A stretch of DNA of 59,507 nt, taken from the NCBI GenBank assembly GCA_022843325.1, contig JALHNV010000009.1, positions 10,289-69,795 of the forward strand. Reading direction: 5' to 3'. The position numbers and the translations under genes were made by a program. The notes beneath the pieces were generated by a model, which had not been told where the DNA came from, searched no databases, and was given only the letters and a program-made list of their open reading frames with translations. This document shows positions 7,681 to 18,941 of the stretch, in pieces. This stretch comes from Pseudolabrys sp. (lineage in GTDB: Bacteria; Pseudomonadota; Alphaproteobacteria; Rhizobiales; Xanthobacteraceae). Every line of letters begins with the position of its first letter. The stretch's first letter is position 1.

Positions 7681-8798
7681 TGGCTGAGCATCCGCGCCGC
7701 CGCCGGCTCCCACCACACATGCGACTCGTCGCCTTGCGCCGGCCGGCCGGCAGCCTCGAATTCCAGCGGCGACAGCCGCGCCCGTACTGACTTGCCCGTC
7801 GGCAGTGTCAGCTCACAGGCATAAAAACTGCCGAGAAAGGACAGCGCGCCGACCCGTGCCGTCATTGCGTTGGCGTGCGCCGGGCGCGCGCGCGCCAGCC
7901 GGATGTGCTCCGGCCGGACCATCACCGTCACCGCGGCGCCGGCCGATTGGCCGTCGCACAGCGCGCGCAGATCCGCCCCCGCCTCGCCGCTATCGACGGT
8001 GGCAATACCACCGGTGACACCCGCGACCGTACCGGCGAACAGATTGGCGGCGCCGAAGAAGTCGGCGACATAGCGCGAGGACGGCGCGTCGTAGAGATCG
8101 CGCGGCTGGCCGACCTGCACGAGTTTACCGTCGCGCATCAGTGCGATCCGGCTCGCCATGCCGATCGCTTCTTCCTGATCGTGGGTGACGACGACAAAGG
8201 TGATGCCGATCCGCTCGCGCAGGCTGACCAGTTCGGCCTGCGCGCGCTCGCGCAGCTTCTTGTCGAGCGCCGCCAATGGCTCGTCGAGCAGCAGAATTTT
8301 TGGCCGCTTGACCAAGGCACGGGCCAGCGCGACGCGCTGGCGCTGGCCGCCGGACAGTTGATGCGGCTTGCGGGCGCCGAGAGCGCCCATCTCCAGCAGA
8401 TCGAGCGTTTCCTGAACGCGCTCGCGGATTTCGCCGCGCGGGCGGCGCTCCTCCTGCAGGCCGAAGGCGACGTTCTTCTCGACGCTGAGATGGGGAAACA
8501 GCGCGTAGGACTGGAACATCATGTTGACCGGCCGCCGGTAGGCCGGCCAGCCGGTCATGTCATCGCCATCGACCGTGATGGTGCCGGAATCGAGCGTCTC
8601 GAGCCCGGCGATGGCGCGCAGCAGCGTGGTCTTGCCGGAGCCGGACGCGCCGAGCAGGCAGAAGAACTCGCCGCGCCCGATGTCGAGGTCGACGCCGTCA
8701 AGCGCCGTGGTACCGCCGAACCGCCGCGTGACGCCCCGAATGCGGATGATCGGCGGCGCGTCGCCGCCGGTCAGCGGGCGGTCTTGATCCGCGTCCAC
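7677..8798 (-). CDS. potG: Spermidine/putrescine-type ABC ATPase, PotA/PotG-like
   Basis: This 373-residue ATPase energises the importer from the cytoplasmic side. It has the Walker A 'GASGSGKTT', the signature 'LSGGQRQR', Walker B 'ILLLDEPLAALD' and an H-loop 'VTHDQEEA', then a C-terminal TOBE-type regulatory domain from about residue 280. The only suitable start is a GTG at 8798, which lies 28 bp inside the end of the binding-protein gene, so the genes are tightly linked. Confidence 0.92.
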   Translation of the reverse strand: MDADQDRPLTGGDAPPIIRIRGVTRRFGGTTALDGVDLDIGRGEFFCLLGASGSGKTTLLRAIAGLETLDSGTITVDGDDMTGWPAYRRPVNMMFQSYALFPHLSVEKNVAFGLQEERRPRGEIRERVQETLDLLEMGALGARKPHQLSGGQRQRVALARALVKRPKILLLDEPLAALDKKLRERAQAELVSLRERIGITFVVVTHDQEEAIGMASRIALMRDGKLVQVGQPRDLYDAPSSRYVADFFGAANLFAGTVAGVTGGIATVDSGEAGADLRALCDGQSAGAAVTVMVRPEHIRLARARPAHANAMTARVGALSFLGSFYACELTLPTGKSVRARLSPLEFEAAGRPAQGDESHVWWEPAAARMLSQ

Positions 8799-9901
8799 AA
8801 TCTGTTCCGGTCCCGCTCGTACTTCTGCGCCACCATCGGCACCGTATAGAGTTTAACCCCGGCCGGCGGATAGACAACCGGATCCTCGTTGATCGCCTTG
8901 GCGATGTACTGCCGCGACTCCGGCACGGCGTTGGCGTAGCCGACCTCGCTGGTGATCTCGGCAACGATCTTCGGGTCGAGCAGGAAATCGATGAACTTGT
9001 GCGCGTTGTCGGGATTGGGCGCATCCGCCGGGATCGCCATGACGTCGACGTTGAACACCGCGCCTTCCTTGGGCAGGAAAATGCCGATCTCGACGCCCTT
9101 CTTGGCTTCGGCAGCGCGCTTGCGGGCCTGGAACAGGTCGCCGGCATAGCCATGCGCGACGCAGATCGCGCCATTGGCGAGATCGTTGATGTATTTCGAG
9201 GAGTGGAAGTAGCGGTAGCCGCCGCGCGCCTTGGTCACCACCTCGCCGGCGGCCTTGAGGTCGGCGTCGCTGGTGCTCTGCGGGTCGCGGCCGATATAGG
9301 CGAGCGCTGCGGGGATCACCTCGTCCGGCGTGTCGAGCAGCGTGACGCCACAGCGCTTCAGCGCCGCGGTGTTCTTGGGATCGAAAATGAGCGCCAGGCT
9401 GTCGGTCGGCGCCGACGGCAGCGCTTTCGCCACCGCGGATTTGACGTAGCCGATGCCGGTGCCCGCCATCATGTAAGGCAGGCCGTAGGCATTGTCGGGG
9501 TCGGCCGATTTGAGCTGCTCCAGCACCTTGGGGTCGACGCCCTTGGCGTTCGGGATCTTGGACAGGTCGAGCTTCTGGTACACGCCCGCCTTGATCTGCC
9601 GCGCGAGGTACGGCATGGCCGACGGAAACACCACGTCGTAGCCCGACTTCTTGACCAGGATCTTGGCTTCCAGCGTGTCGTTCGAGTCGTAAACGTCGTA
9701 ATTGACCTTGATCCCGGTCCGCTTTGTGAATTCCTCCAGCGTGGTTGGCGCGATGTAGTCGCTCCAGTTATAGACGTTGAGAACCTTGGTTTCCTGCGCC
9801 TGCGCCTGCCCGGGAAATGCCGCCAGAGCGAACGAGAGCAGGAAAGCGCCGGCCAGAAACGTGCCGCGCTGGGAAAATCGGCGATCGGTCGTGGTGTGCA
9901 T
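8771..9901 (-). CDS. potF: Spermidine/putrescine-type periplasmic binding protein, PotF-like
   Basis: This 376-residue periplasmic solute-binding protein is the first gene of the importer operon. From the ATG at 9901 there is a signal peptide: twin Arg in the n-region, a hydrophobic stretch and an A-Q-A-Q-A cleavage area. The mature part begins 'ETKVLNVYNWSDYI', a typical PotD/PotF opening whose Trp-Ser-Asp contributes to polyamine binding. Ligand choice between putrescine and spermidine is not decidable here. The ATG at 9934 is an alternative with a longer leader. Confidence 0.92.
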   Translation of the reverse strand: MHTTTDRRFSQRGTFLAGAFLLSFALAAFPGQAQAQETKVLNVYNWSDYIAPTTLEEFTKRTGIKVNYDVYDSNDTLEAKILVKKSGYDVVFPSAMPYLARQIKAGVYQKLDLSKIPNAKGVDPKVLEQLKSADPDNAYGLPYMMAGTGIGYVKSAVAKALPSAPTDSLALIFDPKNTAALKRCGVTLLDTPDEVIPAALAYIGRDPQSTSDADLKAAGEVVTKARGGYRYFHSSKYINDLANGAICVAHGYAGDLFQARKRAAEAKKGVEIGIFLPKEGAVFNVDVMAIPADAPNPDNAHKFIDFLLDPKIVAEITSEVGYANAVPESRQYIAKAINEDPVVYPPAGVKLYTVPMVAQKYERDRNRLWTRIKTAR

Positions 9902-9991
9902 AGCCCTCTGCCCCGTGATGAATCCGGCCGGCAAAATTATACCATCGCGGCGCAGGATTTCACCCGGATCGTGCGCGGACTCACAAGCGGT

Positions 9992-10981
9992 TCAACCGCG
10001 TCGGACGGCGCCCTTCGTCATTTTCCAGGCGGGTGACAGCGCCAGGCCGACCACTGGGATCAGCGCACCGCCGACCGCCAGCCCGACCACCCCGGCGCCC
10101 GCCGCCATGACGATCCACCCGGCCAAACCGCCCGCCACCGGCGAGGTCCGCCCGACGGCGTATCCGGCATGGGCGATGACGTGGCCAATCGACGTGAAGC
10201 CGTAGACCTCCAGCCCGTGCACAATGATGCCGCCGCCGACCCAGATCATCGCGGCCGTGCCAAGAACGCTCAGGCCGGTGAGGAAGTACGGCATGCCGAG
10301 CACCAGCCCGCGCCCGAGCGCCCGGGTGGCGCTGCCGAACACCGACGCATTGCCGTTGCTGGCCAGCGCCACACCGGCATCGTCGGCCTTCACGATCAGC
10401 GCCACGGCGCCATAGACCACGACCGTGATGCCGATGCCGACCACCGCCAGCACCAGAGCCTGGGTGTAGATATTCCCGGCCGGCAGCGTCGACAGCGTAA
10501 TCGCCATGATCTCGGCAGAAAGGATGAAGTCGGTCTTGATGGCGCTCGCGACCTTCTCGTCCTCGAACGATTTAGCGTTCAAAGCCACCGTCTCGAGATT
10601 TGCCTCATGCGCCTGCGCCTTGTGCGGCACCAGCACTTCGTAAACCTTCTCCGCGCCTTCATAGCAAAGATAGGCGCCGCCGATCATGAGGAGTGGCGTG
10701 ATGATCCACGGCGCGAAGGCGCTGAGCGCGAGCGCTCCCGGCAGCAGGAAAAGGAGCTTGTTGCGCAGCGAGCCCCAGGCGATTTTGCCGATAATCGGCA
10801 GTTCGCGCGCGGCGGCGAAGCCGACAACGTAGCGCGGCGTTACCGCTGTGTCGTCGATGACAATACCGGCCGCCTTCATCCCCGCCTTGGAGGCCTGCCC
10901 CACCACATCGTCCAGCGACGCCGCCGCGACCTTGGCCAGCGACGCGACGTCGTCGAGAAGCGCGATCAGTCCGATACTCAC
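9992..10981 (-). CDS. DUF808 family inner-membrane protein (YedI-like)
   Basis: This roughly 329-residue protein has multiple hydrophobic segments and the DUF808 opening 'SIGLIALLDDVASLAKVAAASLDDV' right after the GTG at 10981. That match decides the start; an ATG at 11020 would add an unrelated leader. Further family landmarks are 'DDTAVTPRYVVGF' and 'KIAWGSLRNKLLFLLP'. The family is widespread and of unknown function. It lies between the polyamine importer and the box genes on the same strand, 90 bp upstream of potF, with no evidence of shared function. Confidence 0.85.
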   Translation of the reverse strand: MSIGLIALLDDVASLAKVAAASLDDVVGQASKAGMKAAGIVIDDTAVTPRYVVGFAAARELPIIGKIAWGSLRNKLLFLLPGALALSAFAPWIITPLLMIGGAYLCYEGAEKVYEVLVPHKAQAHEANLETVALNAKSFEDEKVASAIKTDFILSAEIMAITLSTLPAGNIYTQALVLAVVGIGITVVVYGAVALIVKADDAGVALASNGNASVFGSATRALGRGLVLGMPYFLTGLSVLGTAAMIWVGGGIIVHGLEVYGFTSIGHVIAHAGYAVGRTSPVAGGLAGWIVMAAGAGVVGLAVGGALIPVVGLALSPAWKMTKGAVRRG

Positions 10982-11064
10982 GGGGGGAACCCTTCCGCTC
11001 GCCTCTCCACAGGGAGACACCCGGCGCAGCCGCGCAGCGAGCGGTTATACGCTGCGCCGACCGC

Positions 11065-12507
11065 TCAGGCGATCTTCACGTACTCGAAATCACCGGGTTT
11101 GTTGTCGATGCCGACCTTGGGCGGCGCGATCCAGCTGGCGAACTTGCCCGGCTCCACCACCGGCTGCATCAGCCCGGCGATGAAGTCACCGTCGGCGGAC
11201 GACGGCAGCCAGTCGTCCTTCTTCTTGTCCCAGGTCGCCGCGTCGAGCAGCTCACCGGTCGGGCTGGCGTGGGTATTGCGGAACTCGCCGATGTGGCGAT
11301 GGAACGCGACATGCGGCAGCGTCAGCGCGAACTTCACGCCGGTCGCCTCGATGATCTTGTTCCAGCGGGCAACGCCCTTGCTGCAATCGTTGGTGTAATC
11401 ATCGCGCAGCCGCATGTTCAGCGCGGTCAGCGCCGGCTCATCGACGCGCTTGATCTCGCCGCCGACCAGCTTCAGCACCGGGTAGACCGCCGTCTCGAGC
11501 TTGTGGTCGTCCTGCAGCCGGTGCTCCTGGAAGCGGCCCTTGAGCCCGGCGTTGAACACGTTGGCGGCGTTGGTCGAGACCTCGGAGCCGAACAGATCCA
11601 GCGCCAGCGAGTAATGCAGGTTCAGCTTCTTCTGGATGGTCGGCAGGTCTATGACACCGAGCTTGCGCACTGCCTCGATGTTGCCGGGGTCGTCGATACC
11701 GGCCTTCACCATCGCCTCGCAGGTGCGCTGCACGGTGCGGCCGATGCCGGTCTCGCCGACGAACATGTGGTGCGCTTCTTCCGTCAGCATGAAGCGGCAG
11801 GTGCGCGACAGCGGATCGAAGCCGGATTGCGCCTGCGCCTCGAGCTGCATCTTGCCATCACGGTCGACAAAGAAAGTGAACATGAAGAACGACAGCCAGT
11901 CCGGCGTCGCCTCGTTGAAGGCGCCGAGCATGCGCGGCGTATCGGCATCGCCCGAGCGGCGCTGCAGCAGACCCTCGGCCTCGTCGCGACCGTCGTTGCC
12001 GAAATATTTGTGCAGCAGATAGACCATCGCCCAAAGGTGACGGCCTTCCTCGACATTGACCTGGAACAGGTTACGCATGTCGTAGAGCGACGGCGCTGTC
12101 TTGCCGAGGTGGCGCTGCTGCTCGACCGAGGCCGGTTCGGTATCGCCCTGGATGACGATCATCCGGCGCAGCATGGCGCGGTATTCCCCCGGCACTTCCT
12201 GCCAGGCCGGCTCGCCGGCGTGGGCGCCGAACGGAATGGTGCGGCCCTCGGCCGCCGGCGCCAGCAGGATGCCCCAGCGGTATTCGGGCATGCGGACATA
12301 GTCGAACACCGCCCAGCCTTTGGAATCGACGCTGACCGCTGTGCGCAGATACACCATCGACTCCTGGAAGCCGTCCGGCCCCATGTCCTTCCACCAGTTG
12401 ATATAGCCGGGGTGCCATTTCTCCAGCGCGCGCTTGACGCGCACGTCGTCGCCGAGGCCGACATTGTTGGGGATCAGGCCGTTATAGTCGACTTGCGCGA
12501 TGCTCAT
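11065..12507 (-). CDS. boxB: Benzoyl-CoA 2,3-epoxidase (oxygenase) subunit BoxB
   Basis: BoxB is the diiron oxygenase that converts benzoyl-CoA with O2 to the 2,3-epoxide in the aerobic box pathway. The 480-residue length and sequence ('MSIAQVDYNGLIPNNVGL...', 'WHPGYINWWKDMGPDG', 'MVYLLHKYFGNDGRDEA', 'EEAHHMFVGETGIGR') match the family. The E-x-x-H and 'EEAHH' elements are positioned as iron ligands. It lies downstream of boxC with a 142-bp gap occupied by a dispersed repeat. The usual reductase partner BoxA is not in the window; the ferredoxin reductase and ferredoxin at 15.4-16.8 kb are possible electron donors. Confidence 0.95.
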   Translation of the reverse strand: MSIAQVDYNGLIPNNVGLGDDVRVKRALEKWHPGYINWWKDMGPDGFQESMVYLRTAVSVDSKGWAVFDYVRMPEYRWGILLAPAAEGRTIPFGAHAGEPAWQEVPGEYRAMLRRMIVIQGDTEPASVEQQRHLGKTAPSLYDMRNLFQVNVEEGRHLWAMVYLLHKYFGNDGRDEAEGLLQRRSGDADTPRMLGAFNEATPDWLSFFMFTFFVDRDGKMQLEAQAQSGFDPLSRTCRFMLTEEAHHMFVGETGIGRTVQRTCEAMVKAGIDDPGNIEAVRKLGVIDLPTIQKKLNLHYSLALDLFGSEVSTNAANVFNAGLKGRFQEHRLQDDHKLETAVYPVLKLVGGEIKRVDEPALTALNMRLRDDYTNDCSKGVARWNKIIEATGVKFALTLPHVAFHRHIGEFRNTHASPTGELLDAATWDKKKDDWLPSSADGDFIAGLMQPVVEPGKFASWIAPPKVGIDNKPGDFEYVKIA

Positions 12508-12523
12508 GGCGTTGTCCTCTCAT

Positions 12524-12645
12524 CGTGTCCCGGGCGCCGCGCAGCGCGTGAGCGGTGCGCCACAGACCCGGGATTGTTACATCGTGGGTGGGACGGCCCC
12601 GGATCTGCGGCGCATCACTTCGTGCTGCGCCGCGTCCGGGGCACG
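12524..12645. repeat. Dispersed Bradyrhizobiaceae-type intergenic palindrome
   Basis: The boxB-boxC gap is filled by a GC-rich imperfect palindrome with arms near CGTGTCCCGGGCGC (from 12524) and GCGTCCGGGGCACG (to 12645). From memory this resembles a repeat found in many copies in Rhodopseudomonas/Bradyrhizobium-type genomes. It may act as an mRNA-stabilising or attenuating hairpin inside the box operon. Confidence 0.5.
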
Positions 12646-12649
12646 GGCC

Positions 12650-14326
12650 CTAAACTCTTTCCTTGTCGAAACTCGCCTTCACGCCGCTGCCGTAAAGCTT
12701 GAGCGCGCCCTGATCGCCGACCGCGTTGGGCCGTTGGAAAATCCAGTTCTGCCACGCGGTCAGGCGGCCGAAGATTTTCGTCTCCATCGTCTCCGGACCG
12801 GCGAAGCGCAGATTGGCCTCCATGCCGGTCAGCGAATCCGGCGAATGGCTGACGCGCTCTTCGGTCATCACCCGAAGCTCGTCGTCCCAGTCGAAATCCT
12901 CGTAGCCGAAGGTGACCAGCCCGAGGTCGACGGCCGCGTCGCCGTCGAGATTCCGGCCGATGCTGGCCCGCGCCGTCTCGACCGAGTCCGGTTCGCCGAG
13001 AAAGCGGCTTTGCAGCCGCGTCAGCCCGTTGCCCATCGGGTAGAGGCCGAAGTTCGCCTCGCTCAGCGTGATGGTCGCTGGCGGACGGTTGTCGCCCTCG
13101 CGCGTGCCGATCAGCATGAACGAACGGTCGGCGGCGAAGGCCAGTTCGGCGAGCGTGCCGGCGTAGCACGAGCCCGGCTCGATCAGTGCGAACAAGGTCT
13201 TGGCGGTGAGGTCGAGGCGCTTGAACACCCGCTTGAGGTAATGGCGGATCTCGCGCATCAGCCAGTCGCCGTCATTCTTGATGAGCAAGGCGTCGTGGTC
13301 GAGCACCGCTTGCGCGTCGCCTTCGGTGCGCAGCAGCACGAGGCCGATGGCGGGATCGTTGGCGCGCAGATGCAGAATGGCGTCTTCCAAGTCGCGCGCC
13401 ATCGCCAGCGGCCAGAACGCGGCGCCGAGCGCCTGCGCCGCGCCGATCGACGCCGGCGCCGGTTGCGACGGTCCGCGCACGGTGAGCGTCGCCACCGCAC
13501 GATCGCGGTCGATATCGACGGTGACATGGGCATACGACACGCCGCGGTCCGTGAACTCCCGCTGCAACGGTGTCAAAGCGATGCCTTTCGCGCCGGTTGG
13601 ACGATCAGAACGCGCCGCGAGCTCGCGGGCCCGCACGGCTACCGCATCGTCCCACTTCGACGGCGGCACCGTCTCGTCGACCAGCCGCCACTCCACCGCC
13701 TTGGCGCCGCGAATGCCCTCCTCGGTCGAGCAGAAGAAATCGGCCCGGTCGCGCCGCACCTTGCGTTTGTCGGTGACGCGGGTGATGCCGCCGGTGCCGG
13801 GCAGCACGCCGAGCAGCGGCGTCTCCGGCAGCGACACGGTCGAGCGCCGGTCGTCGACCAGCATGATGTAGTCGGTCGCCAGCGCCAGCTCGTAACCGCC
13901 GCCGGCGCAACTGCCGTTGACCGCGCACATGTAGATCTGGCGCGAGTTCTCGCTGGCATCCTCGATGGCGAGCCGGGTCTCGTTGGTGAACTTGCAGAAG
14001 TTCACCTTGGCGCCGTGTTTCGACTTGCCGAGCATGCGGATATTGGCGCCGGCGCAGAATACATTGTCCTTGCCCGACTTGATTACGACGCAGCGCACTT
14101 CGGGATGCTCGAAGCGCAGGCGCTGCACGGCGTCGTTGAGCTCGATGTCGACGGCGAGATCGTAGGAGTTGAGCTTCAGTTCGTAGTCGCTCGACAGCCC
14201 GCCGGCCGGATCGACGTCCATGATCAGCGTGGCGACGTCGCCATCGCAGGCGATCCGCCAGTGGCGGTAGCGCGACGGCGCGGTCTGGAAGTCGATGGCC
14301 TGCATGTCTAATGATGGCGACGCCAC
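12650..14326 (-). CDS. boxC: 2,3-epoxybenzoyl-CoA dihydrolase (benzoyl-CoA-dihydrodiol lyase) BoxC
   Basis: BoxC opens and cleaves the ring of 2,3-epoxybenzoyl-CoA, releasing formate, in the cytoplasm. The 558-residue protein has an N-terminal crotonase-like half ('DNVFCAGANIRMLG', 'NGSCAGGGYELALA', the oxyanion-hole segments) and a second related half, as in the known enzyme. The start is a GTG at 14326 behind a GGAGG run; an ATG at 14305 is the alternative. Its promoter carries a putative BoxR operator at +1. Confidence 0.95.
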   Translation of the reverse strand: MASPSLDMQAIDFQTAPSRYRHWRIACDGDVATLIMDVDPAGGLSSDYELKLNSYDLAVDIELNDAVQRLRFEHPEVRCVVIKSGKDNVFCAGANIRMLGKSKHGAKVNFCKFTNETRLAIEDASENSRQIYMCAVNGSCAGGGYELALATDYIMLVDDRRSTVSLPETPLLGVLPGTGGITRVTDKRKVRRDRADFFCSTEEGIRGAKAVEWRLVDETVPPSKWDDAVAVRARELAARSDRPTGAKGIALTPLQREFTDRGVSYAHVTVDIDRDRAVATLTVRGPSQPAPASIGAAQALGAAFWPLAMARDLEDAILHLRANDPAIGLVLLRTEGDAQAVLDHDALLIKNDGDWLMREIRHYLKRVFKRLDLTAKTLFALIEPGSCYAGTLAELAFAADRSFMLIGTREGDNRPPATITLSEANFGLYPMGNGLTRLQSRFLGEPDSVETARASIGRNLDGDAAVDLGLVTFGYEDFDWDDELRVMTEERVSHSPDSLTGMEANLRFAGPETMETKIFGRLTAWQNWIFQRPNAVGDQGALKLYGSGVKASFDKERV

Positions 14327-14347
14327 AACGCCGCCCTCCTCCCTCTA

Positions 14348-14392
14348 TGCATTATTTTGCAGTATATTATCACAGCGGGAAAGCCTTCACAA
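14348..14392 (-). promoter_or_regulatory. boxC promoter with TGCA-N6-TGCA operator
   Basis: On the minus strand a good sigma-70-type promoter reads TTGTGA (complement 14387-14392), 17 nt, TAATAT (complement 14364-14369). Directly downstream, covering the expected start of transcription, is TGCA-TTATTT-TGCA at 14348-14361. From memory, BzdR/BoxR repressors of benzoate pathways bind direct TGCA half-sites spaced like this, so this is the likely operator through which benzoyl-CoA controls boxC-boxB. Confidence 0.6.
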
Positions 14393-14433
14393 CTTGAACC
14401 GCAGCGCGCTTCGGCGGACGGAACCGTTTGCCT

Positions 14434-14446
14434 CGCATTATATTGC

Positions 14447-14447
<1 letters not shown>
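14434..14447 (+). promoter_or_regulatory. Second BoxR-type half-conserved site before boxR
   Basis: CGCA-TTATAT-TGCA at 14434-14447 has the same spacing as the boxC operator, with one half-site changed by one base. It abuts or overlaps the possible boxR start codons (14447, 14456, 14462), so it could mediate autorepression. Confidence 0.45.
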
Positions 14448-16433
<1,986 letters not shown>

Positions 16434-16434
<1 letters not shown>

Positions 16435-16482
16435 CGCATGGTCCCGAAAAGCGGGCACCGGTTTTCGGACAAGACCATGCGC
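16434..16482. repeat. Rhizobiales intergenic palindromic element
   Basis: Nested inverted repeats fill the reductase-ferredoxin gap: GCGCATGGTC (16434-16443) with GACCATGCGC (16473-16482), and CCGAAAA (16444-16450) with TTTTCGG (16462-16468). The core resembles a short palindrome common between genes in this order. As RNA it folds into a long hairpin and could set relative expression of the two genes. Confidence 0.7.
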
Positions 16483-16498
16483 AACTTAAAGAGCATCA

Positions 16499-16822
16499 AT
16501 GCCCAGGATTACTTTTATCGAACATGACGGCACCGAACATACGGTCGACGCCGATACCGGCGCCACCGTCATGGAAGCGGCACTGCGCAACGGCATTTCC
16601 AGCATCGTCGCCGAATGCGGCGGCGGCTGCACCTGCGCGACCTGTCTGGTGCATGTCGACGACGCCTGGAGCGCGGCGGTCGGCCCGCCGTCGGCCGAGG
16701 AAGAGGAAATGCTCGATTCAGCCTTCGAGGTGAAGCCGACCTCGCGGCTGTCCTGCCAGATCAAGGTGACGGAATCGCTGGACGGGCTGGTCGTACGCAC
16801 GCCATCCTATCAGGGCCGCTGA
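16499..16822 (+). CDS. [2Fe-2S] ferredoxin, adrenodoxin/FdVI type
   Basis: This 107-residue electron carrier has the cluster ligands C40-x5-C46-x2-C49 and a fourth Cys near residue 85 ('RLSCQIK'), with the acidic 'EEEEMLDSAFEV' recognition helix between. This is the adrenodoxin-like (vertebrate/FdVI/putidaredoxin) subgroup, which serves P450s and other oxygenases. It follows the ferredoxin reductase in the boxR transcript direction, so reductase plus ferredoxin form a complete chain. An AAAGAG ribosome site precedes the ATG. Confidence 0.93.
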   Translation: MPRITFIEHDGTEHTVDADTGATVMEAALRNGISSIVAECGGGCTCATCLVHVDDAWSAAVGPPSAEEEEMLDSAFEVKPTSRLSCQIKVTESLDGLVVRTPSYQGR

Positions 16823-16832
16823 ACGCGCGCGG

Positions 16833-16925
16833 TTTAGGCGGCGCGGGTCAGGCCGATCTCCACCCCGATTCCCGACAGCGACGTCACAAGACGCTCGATG
16901 TCCTCGTGCGGTGTATTTTCGTGTT
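16833..16925 (-). pseudogene. Short 3' remnant of a coding sequence
   Basis: On the minus strand about 30 codons read KHENTPHEDIERLVTSLSGI then GVEIGLTRAA and a TAA, with an in-frame stop just upstream. Codon use is gene-like, and the phrase 'NTPHEDIERLVTSL' is reminiscent of the C-terminus of group II PLP enzymes such as threonine aldolase. It is probably the tail of a gene whose body has been deleted. The family assignment is weak. Confidence 0.3.
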
Positions 16926-17034
16926 TTCAGTCGTCAGAGCCTGTACGCTAAGCTCAGCCGGTACGGCCTGAGCGGTGCGGCGGACGATTCCAAACGAGGC
17001 CGTTAGCGATCTAGAGGAGTCGGATCGATAATTG

Positions 17035-17916
17035 ATGCAGAATGTTTTCTGCCTCGGTCTGGGATACTCGGCCCATTCCTTTGTCGCCGCCTATGGCGAC
17101 CGGATCGGCCGGATCGCGGGGAGCGTTCGCTCGGCGTCGAAGCGGCAGATGCTGGCCGACCGAGGGGTGGACGCGTTCGTGTTCGACGGTCAGCCGCACC
17201 CGGGCGTGACCGACGCGATCCGGGCCGCCGATGCACTGCTGGTGTCGGCGCCACCGGCAGAACTGGCCGCGGCGACGGCCGCCATGCTGACGCCCGGCCA
17301 AACCCCGGCCGTCGTCTACCTGTCAAGCCTCAGCGTCTATGGCGATCATGGTGGCGCCGAGATTGACGAAGACGCGGCGCTGAAGGCGACATCGGTGCGC
17401 GGCCGCGAGCGCATCGCTTCGGAAGAGGCGTGGCGGCAATTCGGTCGCGACACCGGCAGCCCGGTGGCGATTTTGCGCCTCGCCGGCATCTACGGTCCCG
17501 GCCGCAACGCGCTCAACACCGTCGCCAAAGGCGAAGCGCGGCGTATCGTCAAACCGGGCCAGGTGTTCAACCGCATCCACGTCGCCGACATCGCGCAGGC
17601 AATCGCCGCGGCCTTCGAGCGCCGCGCCGATGGCGTCTTCAACGGCGCCGATGATGAGCCGGCGCCGCCGCAGGATGTCATCGCCTACGCGGCGAACCTG
17701 CTCGGCGTCGCGCCGCCGCCGGAAATTCCATTCGCCGAGGCTGAGCGGACGATGTCGCCGATGGCGCGGAGCTTCTATGCCGAGAGCAAACGCGCGCTGA
17801 ACCGCAGGCTGAAATCCGGCCTCGGGGTGACCTTGCGCTATCCGACCTACCGCGAGGGACTCGACGCCCTGTTCGCGGCGCGCGATCACGAGAACAGCGA
17901 AGAGCCGTCCGCGTAA
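17035..17916 (+). CDS. NAD(P)-binding SDR/epimerase-like protein (YeeZ-like)
   Basis: This 293-residue Rossmann protein begins 'QNVFCLGLGYSAHSFV', with a GxGxxA-type dinucleotide site at the very N-terminus, as in extended-SDR YeeZ-like proteins. 'VVYLSSLSVYGDHGG' occupies the Ser/Tyr region, and 'RLAGIYGPGRNAL' follows. AGAGGAG at 17013-17019 precedes the ATG at 17035, which is preferred over the TTG at 17032. The substrate is unknown. It converges on hemE with 2 bp between them. Confidence 0.8.
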   Translation: MQNVFCLGLGYSAHSFVAAYGDRIGRIAGSVRSASKRQMLADRGVDAFVFDGQPHPGVTDAIRAADALLVSAPPAELAAATAAMLTPGQTPAVVYLSSLSVYGDHGGAEIDEDAALKATSVRGRERIASEEAWRQFGRDTGSPVAILRLAGIYGPGRNALNTVAKGEARRIVKPGQVFNRIHVADIAQAIAAAFERRADGVFNGADDEPAPPQDVIAYAANLLGVAPPPEIPFAEAERTMSPMARSFYAESKRALNRRLKSGLGVTLRYPTYREGLDALFAARDHENSEEPSA

Positions 17917-17918
17917 CG

Positions 17919-18941
17919 CTAGCGCCGCACCCGCGCCAGCATGCGCTCGACATGCTCGACAGGCGTGTCCGGCAGAATGCCGTGACCGAGATTGAAGATG
18001 AAGGGCCCGCCCGCGAACGCCGCCAGCACCTCATCCACCGCGCGATCCAGCGTCTCGCCGCCGGTACGCAACGCTTCGGGATCGAGATTGCCCTGCACCG
18101 GCACGCGGCACTGGATCTGCTCGCGGGCGAACTGCCGGTCGATCGCCGTTTCCAGGCTGACGGCGTCGACTCCTGTGGCGTCGACATAATGCGGAATGCT
18201 GCGGCCGGCGCCGCGCGGAAAGCCTATGATGCGGGTGCCCGGCCGTTTCGCGCGGACCATCTTCACCAGGCGCGCCGTCGGCGCGACGCACCAGCGCTCG
18301 AAATCCTCCGGCGGCAGCGAGCCGGCCCAGGTGTCGAATATCTGCAGGCACTCGGCGCCGGCATCGAGCTGGTTCACCAGATAATCGGCCGAGGCCTCGA
18401 CCAGCGTGTCGATCAATCCGGCGAAGGCTTCGGGATCGGCCGCCGCCAGTCGCTTGGCCGGCGCCTGATCGGGCGTGCCCTGCCCGGCGACCATGTAGGT
18501 CGCCACCGTCCACGGCGCACCGCAGAAACCAATGAGCGTGACGCCTTCCGGCAATTCTGCCTTGACCCGCCGGACCGTCTCGTAGATCGGCTGCAGAATC
18601 GTGTCGTCGCACTGGCGCGGCAGCGCCTTGAGCGCCGCACCTGTGGTCAGCGGATCGAGCCGCGGCCCTTCGCCTTCGACAAAGCTGACGGTCTGGCCCA
18701 GCGCATGCGGGATCACCAGAATATCGGAGAACAAGATTGCGGCGTCGAAACCGAAGCGCCGGATCGGCTGCAGCGTCACCTCCGCCGCCATGTCCGGATT
18801 GAAACACAGATTGAGAAAACTGCCGGCCTTGTCGCGCACCGCGCGATACTCCGGCAGATAGCGGCCGGCCTGACGCATCATCCACACCGGCGGCGGCGCC
18901 TGACGGACGCCGGCCAGAACGTCGATGAGCGGCTTATTCAC
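17919..18941 (-). CDS. hemE: Uroporphyrinogen decarboxylase
   Basis: HemE removes four carboxyl groups from uroporphyrinogen III to make coproporphyrinogen III for haem and bacteriochlorophyll. The 340-residue protein shows the N-terminal signature '[18 protein letters not shown]' and the second signature '[16 protein letters not shown]', with the active-site Asp in '[16 protein letters not shown]'. Length is normal. In many relatives hemE sits next to rho and mnmE near the origin; that context is absent here. The 5' side is a 384-bp gap with no clear gene. Confidence 0.97.
   Translation of the reverse strand: MNKPLIDVLAGVRQAPPPVWMMRQAGRYLPEYRAVRDKAGSFLNLCFNPDMAAEVTLQPIRRFGFDAAILFSDILVIPHALGQTVSFVEGEGPRLDPLTTGAALKALPRQCDDTILQPIYETVRRVKAELPEGVTLIGFCGAPWTVATYMVAGQGTPDQAPAKRLAAADPEAFAGLIDTLVEASADYLVNQLDAGAECLQIFDTWAGSLPPEDFERWCVAPTARLVKMVRAKRPGTRIIGFPRGAGRSIPHYVDATGVDAVSLETAIDRQFAREQIQCRVPVQGNLDPEALRTGGETLDRAVDEVLAAFAGGPFIFNLGHGILPDTPVEHVERMLARVRR

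Noticed and set aside
12500..14311. Long plus-strand open frame opposite boxC
   Set aside because: Antisense shadow of a clear boxC gene; the same applies to long frames opposite potF, boxB, chrR/rpoE and proA.
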